Part shown: positions 23,953 through 35,807 of the stretch, piece after piece
How positions within the stretch are numbered: the stretch's first letter is position 1
Layout of the letters: every line of letters begins with the position of its first letter
Assembly: GCA_016800925.1 (NCBI GenBank)
Contig: JABCPU010000022.1
Location: 186,001-250,000, forward strand
Direction of reading: 5' to 3'
Length of the DNA: 64,000 bases
Source: Suillus spraguei
Taxonomy: Eukaryota; Basidiomycota; Agaricomycetes; Boletales; Suillaceae
Position numbers and translations under genes: made by a program
Notes under the pieces: generated by a model
The model's input: only the letters and a program-made list of their open reading frames with translations
What the model was told of the DNA's origin: nothing
The model's database searches: none

Positions 23953-25801
23953 CAATCTCATTCCCGTTTGAATGTTAGGTGTTTCGCTGATCTGCATTCC
24001 TTCCTTGCCCGGATCTGGCTATTTCAGTATCCCGCATTATATGTCTCCACTTTTGGTGTGCTGTCGGCTCGCGTCCCTGCACTGCTGCTCAGCGCCTTGG
24101 CTGCCAGCGATCTTCCGCACGCGGAAAGAGGAACATGAAAGTGAAAGTGACTGACAACTGATACAGTGTAGTTAGATAGGGAGTGTGGAATGTGCCAGTC
24201 AAATGTAAGACACTACCTGTCACTTGGGGCGACCTCGATGGCTTGCGATTTCGAATACCAAAGGCATTGGGCGGACCAACGGGGCACACTAAAGCCAATG
24301 AGATTCTACATGAACAGGATTAAATGGATGGCGTTGACGAGAAAGTGATTCCTGTAAAAACCGTATACGGTAAAACGCATCTGAACAATGCATACTGAGT
24401 CTGAACTGCGGGCACCAACTTCTGATAATATACATGTATCATATCTGGGGTAATCTAAAGACCGATACGACACGTTGGTCGTGGAAGTGCTTGAACACAA
24501 CCTGAATGAGTAGCGAGTTACACAATTCTTGCGGTTCCTTTAAGGCAAATATGCTTCAGAAAGGCAGCACCGTGCCAGTCCCCCGTCTGGATGGCTGCAA
24601 GTGTCTCGGCAGAGTCTCTTCGAGTGCACACCAAACGAAGAGAGGGGGCAACCACGCCCAGGACAACATCTCTATTGTCGCCAAGAATTGAAGCCACCAC
24701 ACTCCAGAAGCGTAACACGCGATCAAAAGAGCTATAGGACGCCATTAGTTTGATATCGGCACCAATATTATGAGGACCATTCACATAACATCAAAAAACG
24801 ATAGAAATCGTCAGGGATACAGTTGGCCAGCTCATGAACAGAAGTGTACAGCATAATCGAAAGCGTGTGGCCATCAGGACCTGCATTTTGTGAATACACA
24901 TTAATGCAATCGAGTCTGCTACAAACATCTCTAGCCCAGATTCGATCGCAGGCTGCGTATATGTTGACCACAGCTAAACCAAAAGCAGGCCACCGAGGGC
25001 ATGCGCGAAAGATCCGAGGGCTAAAAGATAGCAAGTGCGTATATTGTATGGAAGAAATGATGTCAGGGGCGGTTGTGTTGAAATAAGACCGCCGAAGTAG
25101 TGAGGACCTGCAATCCAGTTTTATTTTTTTATTTTTCTTTGACCCAAGAAGTGTTACATACTAAGCCCGCCTGCAATGTCATAAATCTTTGTATGGTTAG
25201 GTCAAATCGATATTTCTCACCACAATGTTAGTATTATTTAGTCTGTCAATAAAAGCCTTCCTGTGTTTAACCCATTCATCATCGTTGGTCTTGGACTTCC
25301 AATGATATTTGAGAGACGATCTTCCCATCGAGATTAGACAGAGTATACGAAATAATATGGACCGTATGGGTTGTTTCTTGGAATCTGGGACCTCCCAATG
25401 GCGTGGTAGATCAGATGACCTACAAAATTCGATCAATCAATGGTCCAAGAACACTCAAGTTACTTGCTGATTGTTGGTCGTAGCCATTGCCTCAGTGAGT
25501 GGAAGCAGTCTTGAAGTTGGGGTTTCGTTCATTTCCATGAAGCTGGAGGCAGTCTTAGACAGTCTGATGTGAATGATATAAGTACGCACGCCATGCTGGT
25601 GCTAACCAAGTTAGGAAGGAAGGATGGCAGCCTACATATCCATTCCCAGGTGGAGCAGCGATCTTCTCATCACAGAATTGACTAGCACGCCAATTTATCG
25701 AGAAACATGCATGTTATTCACGAACTTCGTGGACCATGAATTCTTCATAACCCTGAATTATGTCAAATTCCTAGGCGAGTGTTACAAGATCTTCAGGAGA
25801 A
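23953..25801. other. Unrecognised sequence between direct repeats
   Basis: About 1.85 kb between the two repeats. Short open frames on the minus strand (near 24,518-25,034) and the plus strand (25,624-25,848) have no recognisable motif, start context or intron structure. I see no gene. Confidence 0.4.
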
Positions 25802-27152
25802 TAACCAACCCGCACGGTCTTACATTATGTCAATTAGTGGAACGTTGAATACGCATGACGTGCTTTTGTAGCAGAGTGCCAGAGCCAGGGAAATGACAAC
25901 TGACAGAATTGGATGACAAGCGCCTCTAGACGCCATCATTGGAGTATAAAGGGCATGCCAGATACTTGTCAGGGCAATTAAAAACGCCATAGTAGAGCGC
26001 TTCAAGTCGCGGAGAAACGCCTGTGCTGTACCCGGACAGGCTGGACACGGCAATCATGTCATAATAGCACGTTGTTGCAATATGTGGTACATGCTGCTTG
26101 ACAATGCTACCTGTTCCCTGGTGAGAACTTAAACAGGAACAGACAATGAACCAGAGATAGCAATGAACAACCTACCAGCCAGTGGTTGACAGGCCAATGG
26201 TATACGGTTATACCCAGTCCAGAAAAATACCAAGTAAGTAGCCGGCCGTTAGAGGCTGTTGGAGGTTATTGTCCTTCGTTCGCCGTGCAAAGTTTGAACA
26301 GTCTAAGTACTGAGTCAACTTTGCGAGCACGCTGACCCTTACAGTAAGTACCTGTACTAGCAGTGGCGAACACTGGCACAAGCTGAAGAGAACCAAGTCG
26401 CCACGGTTGTGACACCTCGTGACCGAAACGAGTATAGCTAGAATAAATAGAAGTAAATGGGAATAAAGCTACTGGTGAGATAAGCTAAACCTTGTCACGC
26501 GAAGCGCCGAAACCTTCGTCAACTTGTCTCCCAGTATTTTCATGCCTGATGCCTGAATCTGAATCTCACCGTTTCTAAACCTTTCTGTACCTAAAAGTTG
26601 TGCACCTTATGAGTTTTAACGACGTGTTTGGTGTTGAATAGGCCTGATTTTTCTTTGGCACTGAGTAAAATTCTAATGGAATTTGAAGAGAAAAAAAAGA
26701 TACTACAAATAAAATGTAAGACAATAAGACAATGGTTATGAGAAGGTTTAGAATAGCACATGAGGAGGTTTAGGCATGAAAGGGTTCAGAAATACTGGAA
26801 GACAAGTGAACGAACTTCGCGCGACAAGGTTTAGCTTATCTCATCATTTATTCTAGAGGTTGGGCGTTTAACAGGCAGGTTCAACTTTGAGCCCTGTCAA
26901 GTCCCGGCTCCCACTTCAAGTTTGCTCTGTAAACTATTAAAACCCTTCCTTCAGTCCAATTACTGTATCAGCACTAGCCCACTGTGCCGTTTGTTCACAC
27001 TGTACATCGATCGTGTTTGTTTACATGATCCGTGGGGTGACAACAAGTGAACACTCTTAGTATGGCTGTGATTTTTGCTCTTCGAAGTTCTTTCGCTCGT
27101 CTCGTGGCTCAATGTTACGATGCATACGGAAATGAGTCAGTGATTGGAATGT
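25802..27152 (+). repeat. 0.8-kb direct repeat, copy B (interrupted)
   Basis: Second copy of the repeat at 23,141-23,952 in the same orientation, split by an inserted segment between about 26,417 and 26,930 that contains the inverted-repeat element at 26,438-26,856. Confidence 0.8.
26438..26856. mobile_element. 419-bp element with long imperfect terminal inverted repeats (MITE-like)
   Basis: The left end CTAGAATAAAT is the reverse complement of the right end ATTTATTCTAG. Inward, GAGATAAGCTAAACCTTGTC on the left matches the reverse complement of GACAAGGTTTAGCTTATCTC on the right. Weaker pairing continues through ACTTGTCTYCCAGTATTT, so the arms reach well over 100 bp. The left arm has about 20 extra bases near the tip. 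There is no ORF. TA at both tips could be a Tc1/mariner-type target duplication. It lies in repeat copy B and is absent from copy A. Confidence 0.75.
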
Positions 27153-27635
27153 CAAACCTCCTGGGGACCTAGAGTATTCACGAATCCGACTCCCCATGAT
27201 GTTCGCAACGTTAATTACTCAAGCTTCTTGCGAAGCTTGCTGAACCGCTTCAATCGATCACCCAGTAACCTCACCGCATCTCATTCATGATCTGCGAAGA
27301 GGCGCTGCACAGACAGACGGTGAAGCTAGTAATAATAAATATAACACATCTATCTGGGACAAGATGGATAGCGAGTAGTAATGCACAAGATGTAACACAA
27401 CAGGGAGATCAAGTTAAGCGCAAAACAAACTGCTCCGATGCGAAAGGTCAAAGAGTGACAGAGTGGGAGGGCGCCAGTGAACGTCGATATCGAACCATAA
27501 AGCACCGCTGAAGGTGGAATGCGCGAGGAACAAATACGAAATAATGTATACGTACTCAAGATGACAGTATGTATTGGTGCGAAATGAAGTTTGCACATAT
27601 CAATGGAAAGCAAAGCGTGTTGTCTTGAAAGCGGA
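27153..27635. other. Intergenic, nothing recognised
   Basis: No gene, repeat or RNA signal recognised. It includes the 3' side of the minus-strand membrane-protein gene. Confidence 0.4.
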
Positions 27636-28981
27636 TCACCCGAGTGGAACTTGCGTTGGGGGGTATGGGAAGGCTGTCACGCTCACAGCGTCAACTTCAT
27701 CACAAGACATGGCTGTCGAATTGTGAGAGTAATGCGATGATCGTATAGATGACAAGCGCAGACTTCCCTCCGCTGGCATGTTTAATGCAGCGATGAGACA
27801 TTCCATAGCGCGGGAATTGTTGAAGTTGGTATCGGTATTTGTATTTGAGCGAGCGTCAACTTCAAGGAAAGGTTGCGGAGTGGGAATATTTATGTCAGCA
27901 AAAGGATTGGATTCGGGTTTGGTGTTAGCCAGGTGTGTGCGCCTTTGAGGTTTCTCCTGCGCGTTGAAGAACGGGTTAGTGAGGCGTCGGCTAATACCAC
28001 TCTTGACGGAAGCCGCATCCGCGAAAGGATTGCGCGATTCGCCTGCTTCTGACTTCTCTGAACCACATGCATCAATATGGCCAACCTCTGCACTCTCCCA
28101 ATGATGTGACCCAGACACGGTTGCGGGTGGCGTGAACTTGGCCATAGCCATTTTAGGTGATATGGTGCCAGATAGGCGCGAGTGCATGGAGAGGAATGAA
28201 TCCCCGGCAGCAGTATCGCCGTCCCATGAAACGGCTGGCACAGCATCAGCCTGAGTGCGGCCCATAAACTGTCTTACAGGTGGAGGTTTGGTAACAACCA
28301 CGTAACCTAATTCTGCAGGTTTTGAGGCCATTTCCTCAGCCAAGCCAGGATGATACTTGGCAAAGTGCTGCATCGTGCCTATGGACTCGCGGTTTCCATG
28401 GCTATCTAAAGATTTTTCCCTAGAGGTTGTGCTGGGTGTGCGATTGAACATCGCGCCCAACTTCTCCATCGGCCCGGATGGAGGCCTTAGCGACCTATCC
28501 TTTTGGGCCTCCTTGTCATCATCTAGGCGATCCCAAGGTTGTAAATGAGAGCGCCGGCGGGACAAGTTGCTCGCAGCATTGCGGACCGCGAAGTGGGAGA
28601 AGTGTTCCCACGGTGTTCTGGCTTCTGTCGTCTTGCACAATGGAGAGCCAAAGAGATTACCAGTACGAGTAGGATGAACGCTCCGACGCAGGCGCCAATA
28701 ACGGTGCCTAATGATATGTTATTTCCAGAAGAGGAAGTGGAAGTGGACGAAGTAGTCACAGCAGATGCAGCTGATGTCGGAATTAGTGATACGGACGGTG
28801 TCAAGGAGGCGAGTTGAATGCCTGTTGGGGAACCCGAATCAGGTGCTGGTGCTGTGTTTTGGACAAGAGCGGTTGCGGTTGGTGAAGTGCCAGTGGCTAT
28901 CACGGATCCAAAGAGACCACTCAGGGAGGCACTGACGCGAGGCTGGGACATGGTTGAATGGTGGATGTTGATTACAGACAA
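27636..28981 (-). CDS. One-pass membrane protein with Ser/Thr-rich ectodomain and NPF-containing tail
   Basis: Reading leftward from 28,981: a Ser/Thr/Ala/Pro-rich segment (residues about 10-95), a hydrophobic span of about 22 residues (GACVGAFILLVLVISLALH) and a basic stop-transfer. A long cytosolic tail of about 330 residues runs to the stop at 27,636. The tail holds three NPF tripeptides, the ligand of EH-domain endocytic proteins. No classical signal peptide precedes the ectodomain, so the anchor itself would direct insertion. The ectodomain and tail are in different frames that overlap around 28,523-28,640. No intron of normal length joins them, so a one-base frameshift or an unusually short intron (29 nt, GT at about 28,659) must be invoked. 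Function unknown; a plasma-membrane sensor or adaptor is a guess. Confidence 0.6.
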
Positions 28982-29682
28982 AAATGACTGGAACGACCGA
29001 AGTCAAGAAAGGAGTGTACCGCAGAGTCCCCGTAGCGGAAAGGGTAAGAGTAATGGCTGAAAAATACTACTACGAATGAGATGATGTTATGAACGAATAA
29101 GCTTGCTACCAATAATATTAGGTTATACATAGCACCTAGCACTCAATTAAACTTACAATCAGTCGAAGGAGCAAAACATTTGCACGTCGCTGCTCGTCGA
29201 GGCGCTGCCTTGGTCGCTGTCACCAGCAGTGTTGAAGAGTTGTAACAAGGTAAGCGCTAAGATGTGGCAAGATTGATAGGTTTTAGTTCGGTAATTATGG
29301 GACGTAATGTTACAGCAACGGGAATCGGCTTTTTTATGCCGAGGTAATATTTTCATATCTATGTCCCGCCTTTTACGATACTTTTCGGCGGAATGCCCCA
29401 CAATGATAGTAGGGGACTCGGAAGTTGCTTTTGACAACATCCCAGCTGAGCTCAGCTCGCAATTGTCGCACATTTTTGTATTGCTATAAGACAACAGACG
29501 CAGCAACCAGCCGTTGACATGTGGCCCGTGGGCAGACGTTCGTTTAACAGTTACAATGTGCATAATAAATAAATAAAAGATATATAAATAGGTGTAAAGT
29601 CATGGCAATAATTAATACGGGAAAAAGGATTGTCTACTCTAGCATGGCGACGAACTACACGAAACACTAGCTTCCAAAAATA
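28982..29682. other. Intergenic, nothing recognised
   Basis: Upstream of the membrane-protein gene and downstream of the GST-like gene. A 134-codon minus-strand frame (29,159-29,563) has no recognisable domain and is not supported. Confidence 0.4.
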
Positions 29683-30488
29683 TCAATTATCCATGTCCCC
29701 TGTTAATTCAGCTTCTTCAATCCGATGTGAAAGGAGCTCGTATTCGGGGAAGAGCAAGGTTGTCATCCTTTTCGTAAATGCCAGGAGGGTACGACTCCTT
29801 AACACCATATCCGTCCAGTACGGGTTCCCACTCGTTGCGAGTGTATTAGCGAGGAAAGCATAGATGATAAGATCAATGGATGTTGGTCGTTCGCTGTCAT
29901 GGAAATACAAGTGGCCTGACATCCTTGCTTCGAGAGCCTCGAAACCTCTCTTTGCAAAGATTGAGCTTCTTCCTGGGAGTGGCGCCCCATTCCGGCGTTC
30001 CAAATCGACTTGATCACCCTCCTCCTAAAATACCAAGATATTATCGGCCGCACGGGCCAGGCCACGCTCCCAAATATCTCCTTGGTAGTCACTGCATAGT
30101 TTTCGTCTATGTACCACCGATCTCGAACGATCGCAGAGTACAGCAGTTCTTCAATATACGCCTGCCATGCTCTCGACTCGCCCTTCTGGGCGGAAGTCAA
30201 GCCGGCGACGGTGTCCGGATCTTTGATGAGCCCGTTCTCGATAAGATAGCGGATGATAAAATGAGAATCCGAAATAGTAACAGTTTTCTTGTCGTGCTTG
30301 ATGTCCGCGAAGGGAACTTTGCCCTTGGGAGCTTTCATTGGGACTGTCTCGCCCACTTCGTATGATATGCCACTGAATTTGAGGAATGTTTCCAGCTTTT
30401 GGCAGAAGCCAGACGAGCTAGGTGCGTTTGGTGGCTTGGCGACACCCCAGAGTACAACATGGGGAGGTGACTCGAGTTTGATAGACAT
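29683..30488 (-). CDS. GST-like protein of the metaxin/failed-axon-connection type, one frameshift
   Basis: The start at 30,488 gives MSIKLESPPHVVLWG, then a thioredoxin-like half with the KVPFADI and SDSHFIIRYL segments typical of the GST N-terminal domain in Fax/metaxin proteins. The helical C-terminal half has RPTSIDLIIYAFLANTL near the end. These proteins act in stress or detoxification, or at the mitochondrial surface; the substrate here cannot be told. The two halves are in different frames. The change falls near 29,950-29,960 (around CAATCTTTGCAAAG), with no room for an intron, so there is a one-base indel, either a real lesion or a sequencing error. Total length would be about 268 residues, normal for the family. 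Confidence 0.72.
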
Positions 30489-32469
30489 GATCTGTAGAAT
30501 TTTGAGTCAGGGCACACCATATTTTATCGATGGCGAGACAAACCTGTTAAAGGCGACGTTCAGGCTTGTAACTCTAGATGTTGTTGTAAGTCCAGATGTT
30601 AAATCTGCTAACAGTTTTATTGTGTGCAGAAGCGCCAGCCTGAGGATGCCGCCCGCGGATCTGTTCAAGTGACATACTACGCGGCTTGTCTTTAGACTGC
30701 GGCCGCAGTCAACAAAGTCGTTTGAAAAAGGTACTACTGTAATTGCCAAGCCTATATTTGCAACCTTAGACTTTAGTCGACTCGAAGTGTATGTTGTCCG
30801 CGTAATCCGGCATCAGTCTGCGCACTGCTTTGTCGTTCAACGTTCAATCTCCGCTCACCTCCTTCTGGCAAATCGAGCCGAGCCGCCGGCTCGTGGGTCT
30901 TCCTTCCAGCCTCACTAAGCACTGAGCAGAACCTACAACCTATCAGTAACCGGATCAACGGGCCTCGGTATGTCTCAACTACAGCTACCTTAACAGCACT
31001 GATGACTTCATGTTTTAGTAACTACTATAAATCTAGAGACCCACGAGGTACCCATTACATTCAAGTGGTGTCATGTCCATCTACGGTGACCCTGAGAAAT
31101 ACTAGCGACTAACGTGCATGATGGAGGTTTACAAAGTGACTATCACTAAATTTTCAGCCGCTAGTCCATATCGAAGTTCGAAGACTGTTGCTTGTGACGA
31201 TCATAGTACACGCCGAAGTCCGGATGGTGTAAAGCCTCGTAAAGCTGTGAAGCATCGGGATCAAATCCTACAGGATCACGGATTGATCCACTCATGAGGT
31301 GTTATTCTGTCACATCCTATCACATCGGTGCATCCACTCAGTGAAGGGTTTTCATTCCACAGCGGCGGGTATCAGCGGGCATCCAACAACAGGGCTCCAT
31401 TCAGCGATTTATCCTCATCCGTTCGATCCTCTTATATGTATGCTGCTGTTGGTCAAATGTCGGCCACCAGTGCAGTGATGAACACGTCATTGTGCCTTTT
31501 TCGGCATCGCGGGTTCTCTATTACCGCAACCCGGTAATACACCTACTGGTCCACCGTATTGATGTCAAATAGGGCAGCAAAGCGTTGTTTCAACGCCCAT
31601 CGTTATTCAACTTTTGTCAAATTCTCCTCGGTAAGCCGATACATTAACTTAGCGCGGTCTTCAAGAATGGCCGTCGTGGAAATTGGCCCAAGACAAACCC
31701 AATCGATTTAGATCATATGACGAGAATCAGACAGATCGTTTCCTGTGGTCTGGTCTTCATCATACAAGCGCTGTTGCAAACATGTCATCTTTATTCGAGA
31801 TACGGACCGTCGGCTTTCCCAACCCGTCAGATGAAAACCACCCGCACATGGTTACGAGGAACCTCACCCGCTGCCAGCGCTTACCGGGCTTGAGATTATT
31901 TGGTATCGAAGGGGAAATTGCTGCGGCTGGTGAGCCATCGCATTATCATGATACGAGATTAGAAAGTCTCACGGCACAATGCAAGTTGTGATGCTGTCTC
32001 AATGATCTGCATCTAGTTCTGCAATCTGGCATAGAAGCTATAATTTCCAGCAGCTGTACCACACTGTGAATGAATGGATGTTGTCATATACCCTCATGTA
32101 AGCTCAGGTACAGTACTACCTTGACTGCTCGATTGAGTTGTAGACACGCTGGCTTACTAGAGTTCCCACAATCTACATAGTAATGATGAAACACAAGCAC
32201 TGCCTTTTGGCGTAACAGTTAATCAAAAGTGGACGACAGGCTTGACCAAGTTACACAAGTGCGAAGAACAAAGAATATGCGATCAACTAGTAATGATGCT
32301 CTGGCAATATGTAGGAGTAACTTGTGAGTAATATTACAAGAATAAACGTGTGGTTTGTACTCTCCCCCAGATGTGATCTGCAAGTCGAATGCAGTGACTT
32401 AGATGTGCACAAATAATAATAACAAGGACAGCCTTCGGTCGGCTCCATGTAAACACGGTGATATATACT
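30489..32469. other. Intergenic, nothing recognised
   Basis: About 2 kb with no convincing gene. A 102-codon plus frame at 31,683-31,991 shows no known motif. No tRNA-like sequence was found by eye. Confidence 0.4.
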
Positions 32470-32700
32470 ACGCATCGATTGTTATAATAGCAACACAGGA
32501 AATACAATGTTTGCACTGTCCTGTGTCTCGCTCTGCAAATAGACACAGCGTGTCTCTTCGCGTTCTCACTCTCGACAAAGCTGTGTACAATTGACGGTGA
32601 GCAAAAGGATCCGTTCGAAGGTCGAGTCGGTGCACGCCAGCGTTAACCCTTGACACCCGTTGAATGTGGTTGCAGAGGTTTCATTGAATGGCGCACATGC
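32470..32700 (-). pseudogene. Pif1/Helitron helicase C-terminal fragment
   Basis: Read on the minus strand, this gives a motif V-like GCQGLTL stretch, then LDLRTDPFAHRQLYTALSRV, which is the end of a Pif1-family helicase as found in Helitrons (usual form HGQLYxALSRV). Only about 70 codons remain, with no start and no upstream motifs. It comes from a different lineage than the elements at 1-12,755, whose motif reads [16 protein letters not shown]. Confidence 0.72.
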
Positions 32701-33234
32701 AGTTTTGTTTCAAATCCAGACGATGGAGAGGCACTCCAGGATGGGTTAGCATTGCAAGGTAGTCGGGTGTGTGTCCAATGGAGCGCGTTCGGCTTCCTTC
32801 AGGTTGTCTGAATTAAAGTAAGAATCTGTTTTGTGTTGTGAGTGGCGTGTGTGCTTCAACATGTCTGTTTGCGAAACTTGCGAAAAGCGCCTGGTAATTT
32901 GTCTAGAATTCTGCATTAAATTCATATCTATGTTTTAATGACAGAATTCAAGACAGGTATCAGCGTCTTCAACGACGTCTTGTGGGAAGAGGAAGTTAAT
33001 GGTGTCCTTAAAGTTTATAGTGGCTGCTATGGGTTCAAGATGTTGTTGAGCAGTCCTCTCAATGTAATCAACGAATGCTGTGCACGCACGCACAGCACGT
33101 GAACGGGAAGAGCCGCAAAAACATTATGACCTATGACCTGGTGGACACAATTGCGCCTGAGGCCATGCGTGCTTTATACATATAGAATAATACAAGGGGA
33201 TACGTAGATACAGTCTTGAAAGTGTATGATATTC
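32701..33234. other. Intergenic, nothing recognised
   Basis: No gene or repeat recognised between the helicase fragment and the stop of the tandem-SDR gene. Confidence 0.4.
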
Positions 33235-35807
33235 CTACAACTTAGCTTTCAATGCCTTTCCAGCATCTCTCACAGCATCCTTCACAGTCTCCACAACCGA
33301 TGCTTTGTTCTCAAAGTTATCCATGATTTGTTGCATACTTTCAGCTGCGGTAGTAGGGTGCGTAGCACGACCATCATCTACAAGGCGTACATCAGCCTCC
33401 TGTCCCAGAACTGATTTCGCGTAACGTACCAAAGTTGGTGAAAACGTCCCATTTGGAGATAATATCTTCTGGTGTGAGCACTTTGTTAGTAGGGAATCCG
33501 TAGCCGCCAGTACGCTGCCACCGGGTCTGCGCTGCCCATCCACCAGAAATCTCAAACAATTGTCCTGTCGTTTCGATGTTTGCTTCGCTTGTGAGGTAGC
33601 CGACGACTGGTGCAATGTAATCGGGCTGCAGGAAAGGCAGAATAAATGTGATGTCTAACAAGTAAATAAGTCAGACCTTGTATGCATCGACCATTTCTTG
33701 TGGCCAAATGGTCATTGTCATGGCAGTGCCCGCAGAGGGAGCGATAACATTGCTCAAGATGTTGTATTTATGGCCTTCAAAGGCAAGCGTTTTGGCGAGA
33801 CCCATGATACCAGCCTTGGCTGACGAATACTATATTGATGGCCATCAGGACTCGTATTAAGAAACCAGAAGAAATGCCTTGCATTCGTCTGACCAAAGTT
33901 ACCATCTGCAAACAAAGAACTCATGAGAGACGTAGATATACCAAAAACAAATGAAACATACAAATGCCGACTTGCGAGCAGGTCGTAACAATACGGCCGT
34001 ATTTCTGCTTTTGGAAAATAGGCCAAACAGCTTTTGCGCACTTGACCAATATCAAACACCGTCAATCAATCACTTGAAGACGAAAGCAATACCTTGTATG
34101 TACCACGCAAATGCACCGCCACGACAAGGTCCCACTCCTGCTCGGACATAGCGGTAAATGAGCGGTCTCTCAGGACACCAGCATTCGCTACAAGGACATG
34201 TACGCCTCCAAATACGTCCAAGGCTACCTTGACAATGGCCTCGCCATCCTCTGCCGAGCAAACTGCAGGAATTGCTTTGCCCCCAGCTGTGAAAGCTCGC
34301 ATCAAATTGTTGATATCGAATGAAAATGACAACCTACCCGACTTGATTTCGGAGCACACAGCATGTGCTCCTTTCTCACTGACGTCATTGACAACCACAT
34401 TTGCACCAAGACGTGCATACATAAGTGCGTATGCACGTCCAAGACCAGCACCAGCACCCGTAATAATGACGGTCTTGTTGTCGAAGCGAACCGGCGGTGC
34501 TGACTGGGAATTTGGAGGCATTGTAGAAGCAAGTTCAAGCTGGGAAACAATTAGTCAGAACACATCCAAGACAAATTTTTTCTGTCGCTTACAGTGCTAT
34601 CGACATCGGACACGGACTCTGGGCTGCATGAAGGAAGGTCAAATGAACCAAAGTTTCCTACCATAATGAAAAGTCCTTACTGGCTCACTTCCGAGAAATC
34701 GGTCACTTCTGACCACTTAAGCTTGACCTGCGACTGAAGTCAGCTACTGCAAGATGCATACATCCAGCTGACTGACAGCTGAAGGAGTAAACGTATCGTC
34801 CGTCTTCCAGACGGTGCCTTTGCTGCGCTCCCATCGAAGCTCTGCGACAAATCCAGCGCCAATCTCAAACACTCTGCCTGAGGGGTTCGGTCCATCAGGG
34901 TGGCATACAGCAACCACAAAAGGCGCTACGAATTCCGGCTGTCAAATGAGATTAATGTATGAAGGAATGATGTCTTCAAATACACAAACCTTCAGATTCG
35001 CGAGCATCTCCGGAGACATGATTGTCGCGGTCATAGCTGATGCAGCAACAGGCGCAATAGCGACAGCGCTGATATTATATTTTGCACCTTCTCGTGCCAA
35101 TGACTTCGTGAATCCAATTAAACTCATTTTAGCAGCACTGTAGTTTGCCTGGCCAAAGTTCCCTATAAAAAGTTCTAAGATGGCGCGCATATAGTCGCCC
35201 ATAAACTCACCGTAAATGCCAGCTGCACTAGCGGTGTTAATGATGCGCCCGAACTTCTGGTTCCTGAAGTGCGGCCAAGCAGCTTTCGTACACGAGAATG
35301 CACCCTTGACATGCACGGAGATGACCTGATCAAACTCAGCATCCGTCATGTTCTTTAGCCTGCCAATCCCATCAGCATTTCCAAACCACATTATCAAAAC
35401 ATAACTAACCCTCTATCCCTCAGAATACCAGCATTATTAATAAGGATGGACACGCCGCCAAAAGCACTTATAGCGCTCTGAATCACCGCGGCGCCATCAG
35501 TCACAGAAGAGGTGTTTGCAATGGCGCTGCCGCCAGCTGCAGATCAACGCGGCGTCACACTTCCGGGCCGGAACAAGTGAATGAACAAGCGTACCTTTCT
35601 TTATTTCATCCACAACCTTCTGTGCGGCCTCTGCATTGAAGTCATTTACAACAACATTCGCACCGCGCGATGCAAATAGCAACGAGTATCTGCCGTACTC
35701 ATTTCAGTCACAGCCCGAGCAGGAGACGAACAGATTACTTACACTTTCCCAAGTCCACCACCTGCACCAGTGATTACAACAGTCTGGCCTTTGAACGATA
35801 GAGACAT
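33235..35807 (-). CDS. Peroxisomal tandem-SDR (3R)-hydroxyacyl-CoA dehydrogenase, MFE-2/Fox2 type
   Basis: Oxidises (3R)-hydroxyacyl-CoA with NAD in peroxisomal beta-oxidation. Start at 35,807. Two short-chain dehydrogenase units follow each other: unit 1 has TGAGGGLGK, the active-site serine in NTASAAG and YSAAK; unit 2 has TGAGAGLGR, the serine in TTCSQVG and YSSAK. All introns splice in frame, including the linker between units, so this is one gene. One intron near 33,844 is GC-AG (GCAAGG). The last residues are KALKAKL: the AKL end is a peroxisomal PTS1 signal. Fungal Fox2 proteins usually carry a third, MaoC-type hydratase domain. Here the protein stops after the second SDR at about 600 residues, so the hydratase step must be done by another protein. 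I see no lesion. Confidence 0.9.

Noticed and set aside
24518..25034. Two overlapping minus-strand frames as a possible F-box-like gene
   Set aside because: No recognisable motif, no consistent splice joining them, and they lie between decayed repeats.
23141..27152. LTR retrotransposon with the direct repeats as LTRs
   Set aside because: Repeat ends lack TG...CA, no primer-binding site or polypurine tract was recognised, and the interior has no gag or pol similarity. Kept only as a direct repeat pair.
31683..31991. 102-codon plus-strand frame
   Set aside because: No domain, no intron pattern and no similarity that I recognise. It is within the length expected by chance.
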